Below are positions 31,997 through 35,412 of a DNA stretch of 35,412 bases, one piece after another; within the stretch, counting starts at the first letter, position 1, and every line of letters starts with the position of its first letter. Under the pieces are notes generated by a model, which saw only the letters and a list, made by a program, of their open reading frames with translations, made no database searches and was not told the origin of the DNA. The DNA comes from Myxococcales bacterium (GTDB lineage: Bacteria; Myxococcota_A; Polyangia; Haliangiales; Haliangiaceae), in contig WYBA01000413.1 of NCBI GenBank assembly GCA_011526095.1, forward strand, positions 1 to 35,412, in the 5' to 3' direction. A program made the translations under genes and the position numbers.

Positions 31997-34369
31997 GTGC
32001 GGGCGCTGCTGATCGCCGCCGTCGGGGCGGTCGCGGCGGGCGCGGTGGGGGCGGGCGCCGGCTGCCACGGCGACTGGCGCCAGGCGGGCTCGTACGACAA
32101 CCACCCGCTGGTCCCCGCGCTGCCGCCGGCGTACGACGCCGCGCTGCCGGCGTGGCCGCCGGCGGTGCCGGCGGCGCGGATCGGCCGCGGCGTGGCGCCG
32201 ACCCGGGCGGTGCCGGTGGCGATCACCGCCGCGGCGGGCGAGGCGCCGCGCCAGCCGCTCGTGGTGACCGCGGTGCACGCGGTCCCGGTCGGCCCCGAGG
32301 CGCCCGCGGTGGCGATCGCCTCGGGCGTGATCGGCGATGCGCCCGTGATCGAGGCGATCGGCGTCGACGACGGCGTCGTGCGGTGGCGCGACCAGACGCG
32401 GTGCATGGCGCCGGTGGTCCACGTGACGTCGTCGGTCGTCGTGTGCGCCGGCGCGACCGGCGTCGCGGCGCTCGACGTGGCGACCGGGGTCGAGCGGTGG
32501 CGGCTCGAGGAGCTCACCTACGTCGGCGCGCAGGGCGACCTGGTGCTGGCGGTGCTGCCGCCGGCGCGCGCCGTGGTGGTGCGAGCCGACGACGGCGAGG
32601 CGCTGGCCGCGGCGGACGTGCCGCCGACGGTCGTGCCCGGCGAGCTGCGCGTCGCGTGCGCGCAGGGCGCCGGGTTCGAGGTGTGGGCGTGGTCGTCGGC
32701 GCAGCTCCAGCGGTTCGCGATCGGCGGCGGCGCCGACGCGACGGCCGTCGCGTCGATGTTGCTGCCGCGCGCGCCGGCGCGGGTCGAGCCGTGCGAGGAG
32801 CCCGCGCTGGTCGAGCTGCCGATCCCCGGCAGCGTCGAGCGCGAGCTGTACGCGCTGCGCCGCGAGCCGCTCGGGTTCGCCGACGGCGCGGTGATCGAGC
32901 GCGGGTTCTGGCGGCGCGATCTCGGCGAGGTCGGGGTCGCGACCGCGCGCGGGATCGAGGTGCGCGACGTGACGCTGGGCGAGGTCGCGGTGCTGTCCGA
33001 CGCCCAGGTCGGGCGCGAGCTGGCGTCGCGCGGCACGCGCCGGCTGGTCCGCGGCGCCGCCGGCGTCCCGGTGCTGCTCGACCGCGACGTCCCGGTCGCC
33101 TACCTGTCGGCGCCGACCCACCCGCTGCACGCGGCGCTCGGCGACACCCACGTGCTCGGCGGGAGCTGGCTGCCGCCCGCCCGCAGCCAGGCCGATCGGG
33201 TCGAGCGCTTCCACCTGCCGCCGCCTGCCCTCGCGCCGGCCGTCCCGCCGGTCGTGGCGCCGGCGCCGCCGCGCCCGCCACTCGACCGACCGGACCTGCC
33301 GGCCGAGATGCCCGCCCCGGCCTCGATCGACCTGCCCGGCGCCGCGATGCACGACGTCGGCGCCGTGCTGCTCGATCCCGCCGACCCGACCCGGCTGTAC
33401 GTCGCGGTGCTCGAGGCGCGCCCGGACGCGTCCCGCGGCGCCGGCGTCGCCGCGTTCGACCTCGCGGCGCGGGCGTGGCTGTGGCACGCGCCCGACGGCT
33501 GCCCGGCGGGGCAGCCGGTCGCGCTCGCGGCGGCCCGCGACGTCGTGGTGTGCGGCGCGCGCGGCGCGCTGCCCGGCGCGGGCCGGGTCCGGGCGATCGC
33601 GCGCGCCGACGGCGCGACGCGGTGGACGTGGGCGGGGCAGACCGTCGACGCGGTCGTCGCCGGCGGCGGCGTCGCCGCGGTCGTCGTCGGGCGGCGGGCG
33701 TGGCTGCTCGACGCCGCGACCGGCGCGCGGCTCGGCGCCGTGCGCGCCGACGACGGCTTCGCGCCGCGGTTCGTCCTCGCCGAGGTCGCCGGCGACGACG
33801 TCGTCGTCGCGGTCGAGCGCGGCGTGATCGCCGCGCGCGCCGTGCGCGCCGGGATGCTCCCGCTGTGGGCCGTGGCGGTCGACGGCACGGTCGTCGCGCT
33901 CGGCCGGGCCGGCGGTCGCGTCACCGCCGAGCTCTCGACCGGCGAGCTGTACCTGCTCGAGCCCGGGGACGGCGCGGCGGTGGCGGCCGCCGGGTGGGCG
34001 CGGCGGTGGCGGCTGCTCGGGCCCGGCGACGTCGTCGCGATCGAGGACGTCGAGCCCCCGGCGACCGCGCCGACGTGGCGCGTCGAGGCGTTCGGCGTCG
34101 ACGGCGCCCCCCGGTTCGCGGTCGAGCTGGTGCTCGAGCCGCCGTGGCAGCTCGGGCCGCGCGGCGCCGCGGCGGGAGCGCCGGTCGTCGCCGCGTACGG
34201 GCCGGCGAGCCGGTTCGCGGCGGTGCTGGATCCTTGGCGCGGCCGGGTCCAGGCCCGCGTCGCGCTCCCCGACCGCGCGGCGCCCGGCGCGGTGTTCTCG
34301 TCGGCGATCGACGGGGCGCCGGTGGCCGGTGCCGTGCTGCGTCAGCCGCTCGGCGTCGTGCTGTTTTGA
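31997..34369 (+). CDS. PQQ-like beta-propeller lipoprotein
   Basis: A 790-residue protein. I place the start at the GTG at 31997, eight bases after the thiolase stop, because a lipoprotein signal follows at once (LLIAAVGAVAAGAVGAGAGC, Cys23); the frame is open further upstream only inside the thiolase gene. The body has repeating strands with aspartate and tryptophan turns such as AIGVDDGVVRWRDQ, AALDVATGVERWRL, AIARADGATRWTWAG and WLLDAATGARLGAV, the pattern of PQQ-like or quinoprotein-type propellers without visible PQQ ligands. Pro-rich linkers lie near residues 405-450. It is predicted to be anchored outside the cytoplasm. It may be co-transcribed with the thiolase by position, but no functional link is apparent. 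The substrate or partner is unknown. Confidence 0.8.
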   Translation: MRALLIAAVGAVAAGAVGAGAGCHGDWRQAGSYDNHPLVPALPPAYDAALPAWPPAVPAARIGRGVAPTRAVPVAITAAAGEAPRQPLVVTAVHAVPVGPEAPAVAIASGVIGDAPVIEAIGVDDGVVRWRDQTRCMAPVVHVTSSVVVCAGATGVAALDVATGVERWRLEELTYVGAQGDLVLAVLPPARAVVVRADDGEALAAADVPPTVVPGELRVACAQGAGFEVWAWSSAQLQRFAIGGGADATAVASMLLPRAPARVEPCEEPALVELPIPGSVERELYALRREPLGFADGAVIERGFWRRDLGEVGVATARGIEVRDVTLGEVAVLSDAQVGRELASRGTRRLVRGAAGVPVLLDRDVPVAYLSAPTHPLHAALGDTHVLGGSWLPPARSQADRVERFHLPPPALAPAVPPVVAPAPPRPPLDRPDLPAEMPAPASIDLPGAAMHDVGAVLLDPADPTRLYVAVLEARPDASRGAGVAAFDLAARAWLWHAPDGCPAGQPVALAAARDVVVCGARGALPGAGRVRAIARADGATRWTWAGQTVDAVVAGGGVAAVVVGRRAWLLDAATGARLGAVRADDGFAPRFVLAEVAGDDVVVAVERGVIAARAVRAGMLPLWAVAVDGTVVALGRAGGRVTAELSTGELYLLEPGDGAAVAAAGWARRWRLLGPGDVVAIEDVEPPATAPTWRVEAFGVDGAPRFAVELVLEPPWQLGPRGAAAGAPVVAAYGPASRFAAVLDPWRGRVQARVALPDRAAPGAVFSSAIDGAPVAGAVLRQPLGVVLF

Positions 34370-34392
34370 GCGGTTTTGCTCGGGGACCGCTC
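34368..34392 (+). terminator. Possible hairpin overlapping the propeller lipoprotein stop
   Basis: GAGCGGT (34368-34374) pairs with ACCGCTC (34386-34392) around an 11-base loop, beginning in the stop codon. No T-tract follows. Confidence 0.35.
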
Positions 34393-34415
34393 GATCCGCG
34401 GCGGTCGCGCTGCGG

Positions 34416-34421
34416 TAGGAT
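34416..34421 (+). promoter_or_regulatory. -10 element TAGGAT of the gene at 34428
   Basis: TAGGAT is followed by six bases and the ATG at 34428, so transcription would begin on the A of the start codon. No -35 match and no Shine-Dalgarno are seen. The same hexamer and near-identical spacing occur before the genes starting at 16574 and 25737. Confidence 0.6.
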
Positions 34422-34427
34422 GACGCA

Positions 34428-35087
34428 ATGGCGCTCCCCATCCGTGCCGCGCTCCGCTCCGCGGGCCGCTTCATCACGAAGAACCCGGCGACGATGTTCA
34501 GCATCGCGCGCCACGCGCTCGGGCTGAAGATCGCCGTGCCGCTCGACGCGATGCGGTGGTTCATCGCCAACACGCCGCCCAACAAGAAGGCGCCGCAGGA
34601 CGTGACCGTCATGGCGCGCCCGCCGGCGATCTCCGTCGGCGCGACGGTGGACCTGATGGGGACGACGGTGCGCGCGTCGGCGTCGATCAAGATCGACGAC
34701 CTGCAGCTCGGTCCGGAGAAGCTGCGCGTGAAGGTGCGGCTGCAGAACGTCGACCTCAAGCTGCTCGGCGAGTCGTTCACGCCGGTCGCCGCGCTGATCA
34801 AGTCGGGCGCGCTCGACCTGTCGAAGCCGGGCAACCTGGCCAAGTTCATGCCGAAGCGCCCGGACGTGCTGATCGAGGCGCAGGACGACTACATCGTCCT
34901 CGACCTGATGAAGAACCCCAAGATCCGCCAGAACGACAAGGTCCGCCGCGTGCTCGAGACGATCACGCCGGTGGTCAACGTCCAGAGCATCGAGACCGAC
35001 GGCGACATGCTCGTCATCGGCCTGCGCGCGACGCCGCTCGGGTTCCCGCGCGCGCTCAACGCCGCGCGCCAGCTCGCCGCGGGCTGA
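34428..35087 (+). CDS. Conserved-looking protein of unknown function
   Basis: A 219-residue protein without a signal peptide or clear membrane helix. The N-terminus is basic and amphipathic (IRAALRSAGRFITKNPATMF). The centre has alternating beta strands (VGATVDLMGTTVRASASIKIDDLQL, RVKVRLQNVDLKLL), then FTPVAALIKSGALDLSKPGNLAKF, a strand DVLIEAQDDYIVLDLM and a final TDGDMLVIGLRATPLGFPRAL. The strand-rich middle with a helical pair could be a lipid-binding TULIP/LmeA-like fold, but that is speculation. I recognise no family. The ATG is supported by TAGGAT six bases upstream. It is convergent with the LysE-like gene. Confidence 0.75.
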   Translation: MALPIRAALRSAGRFITKNPATMFSIARHALGLKIAVPLDAMRWFIANTPPNKKAPQDVTVMARPPAISVGATVDLMGTTVRASASIKIDDLQLGPEKLRVKVRLQNVDLKLLGESFTPVAALIKSGALDLSKPGNLAKFMPKRPDVLIEAQDDYIVLDLMKNPKIRQNDKVRRVLETITPVVNVQSIETDGDMLVIGLRATPLGFPRALNAARQLAAG

Positions 35088-35158
35088 GGCGAGGGGCCGC
35101 CCGAGCCGACTCTGTTCAGGCGCCGCGAGCCCGTCTGCGGGCGAGCAAGCCGATCGGC

Positions 35159-35191
35159 AGAGACTGTGAGGCTGCAAGCCTTACAGTCTCT
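35159..35191. terminator. Strong 15-bp hairpin between convergent genes
   Basis: AGAGACTGTGAGGCT (35159-35173) pairs with AGCCTTACAGTCTCT (35177-35191) around GCA, with one G-U wobble. The self-complementary GCCGATCGGC (35149-35158) abuts it. Further hairpins flank it at 35129-35142 (GCCCG/CGGGC, loop TCTG) and 35202-35217 (CTCCGC/GCGGAG, loop GTCA). It probably ends transcription from both sides, although no T-tract is present on either strand. Its base composition is lower in GC than the neighbourhood. Confidence 0.65.
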
Positions 35192-35208
35192 GAGCGAGCC
35201 TCTCCGCG

Positions 35209-35412
35209 TCAGCGGAGCCCGCGCCACGCCGCCCACGCGGCGAACGCCACGAGCAGCGCCGCCACCGCGCGCGGCAGCCACCGCGCCGCCGCGCCGTCGA
35301 GCGCGCCGCGGCTCGCCAGGTGCGCGAGCGCCGCGAACCACGCGGCCGAGCCGACGAGCACGCCGGCCGCGCTGGCGATCGCGGCGCCCGTCGTCGCCGC
35401 CGGCAGCGCGCC
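35209..35412 (-). CDS. LysE/RhtB-type exporter, C-terminal part only
   Basis: An open minus-strand frame from the window edge to a TGA at 35209-35211, giving the last 67 residues. They include AGVLVGSAAWFAALAHLASR, a short polar loop, and PRAVAALLVAFAAWAAWRGLR, i.e. two hydrophobic segments in the pattern of the last helices of LysE-family amino-acid exporters (GVxLGSxxWW ... GxxLxxFxxxALWxxL). The start lies outside the window. The identification rests on this short end and is moderate; the hairpin at 35202-35217 overlaps the stop codon. Confidence 0.6.
   Translation of the reverse strand, partial: GALPAATTGAAIASAAGVLVGSAAWFAALAHLASRGALDGAAARWLPRAVAALLVAFAAWAAWRGLR

Overview
The window is very GC-rich DNA (by eye above 70%) with tightly packed genes. 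It looks like the chromosome of a member of the Myxococcota (former Deltaproteobacteria), perhaps near Haliangium/Kofleriaceae. This is inferred from gene content: a Ser/Thr kinase fused to WD40 repeats, a PEGA-domain protein, a bactofilin, many large beta-propeller, FG-GAP or VWA lipoproteins, and a split ATP synthase operon. No rRNA, tRNA, CRISPR array or intact insertion sequence was recognised.

Layout. 1-3013: the 3' part of a PEGA-domain membrane protein with a 24-bp tandem repeat, a DUF3088 protein, a bactofilin and a DUF4234 membrane protein. 3158-9564: an ATP synthase operon (two b-type subunits, delta, alpha, gamma, beta, epsilon) with a near-consensus sigma-70 promoter in front and a perfect 10-bp hairpin terminator behind; the a and c subunits are absent. 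9580-16574: a beta-propeller lipoprotein divergent from a kinase-WD40 protein, which runs tail-to-tail into an FG-GAP lipoprotein. 16653-20108: a cupredoxin-like protein and an SDR dehydrogenase, divergent from a DmdC-type acyl-CoA dehydrogenase; the shared gap holds a perfect 18-bp palindrome resembling the fatty-acid regulator (FadR/TetR) box. 20109-23538: a small region with possible mobile-element debris, then two surface lipoproteins. 23574-26328: a zeta-toxin-like kinase and a small partner gene lying between two 106-bp direct repeats, one being the 3' end of an intact Rieske oxygenase gene and the other an orphan copy of that end; MiaE lies upstream. 26391-31988: an M3 peptidase lipoprotein, a second acyl-CoA dehydrogenase, a diacylglycerol-kinase-like lipid kinase and a thiolase. 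31997-35412: a propeller lipoprotein, an unknown protein, and the 3' end of a LysE-type exporter.

Functional threads: oxidative phosphorylation (ATP synthase), fatty-acid or acyl-CoA catabolism (two acyl-CoA dehydrogenases, SDR, thiolase), iron-dependent oxygenation (Rieske, MiaE), cell-surface lipoproteins, and one kinase signalling protein.

Two observations deserve most attention. First, at least seven genes have a TAnnnT hexamer exactly 6 or 7 bases before the start codon, which predicts leaderless transcripts. Second, the toxin-antitoxin-like pair is bracketed by Rieske gene ends whose differences are nearly all synonymous, which points to recombination with a related allele or a decayed paralogue rather than a fresh duplication.
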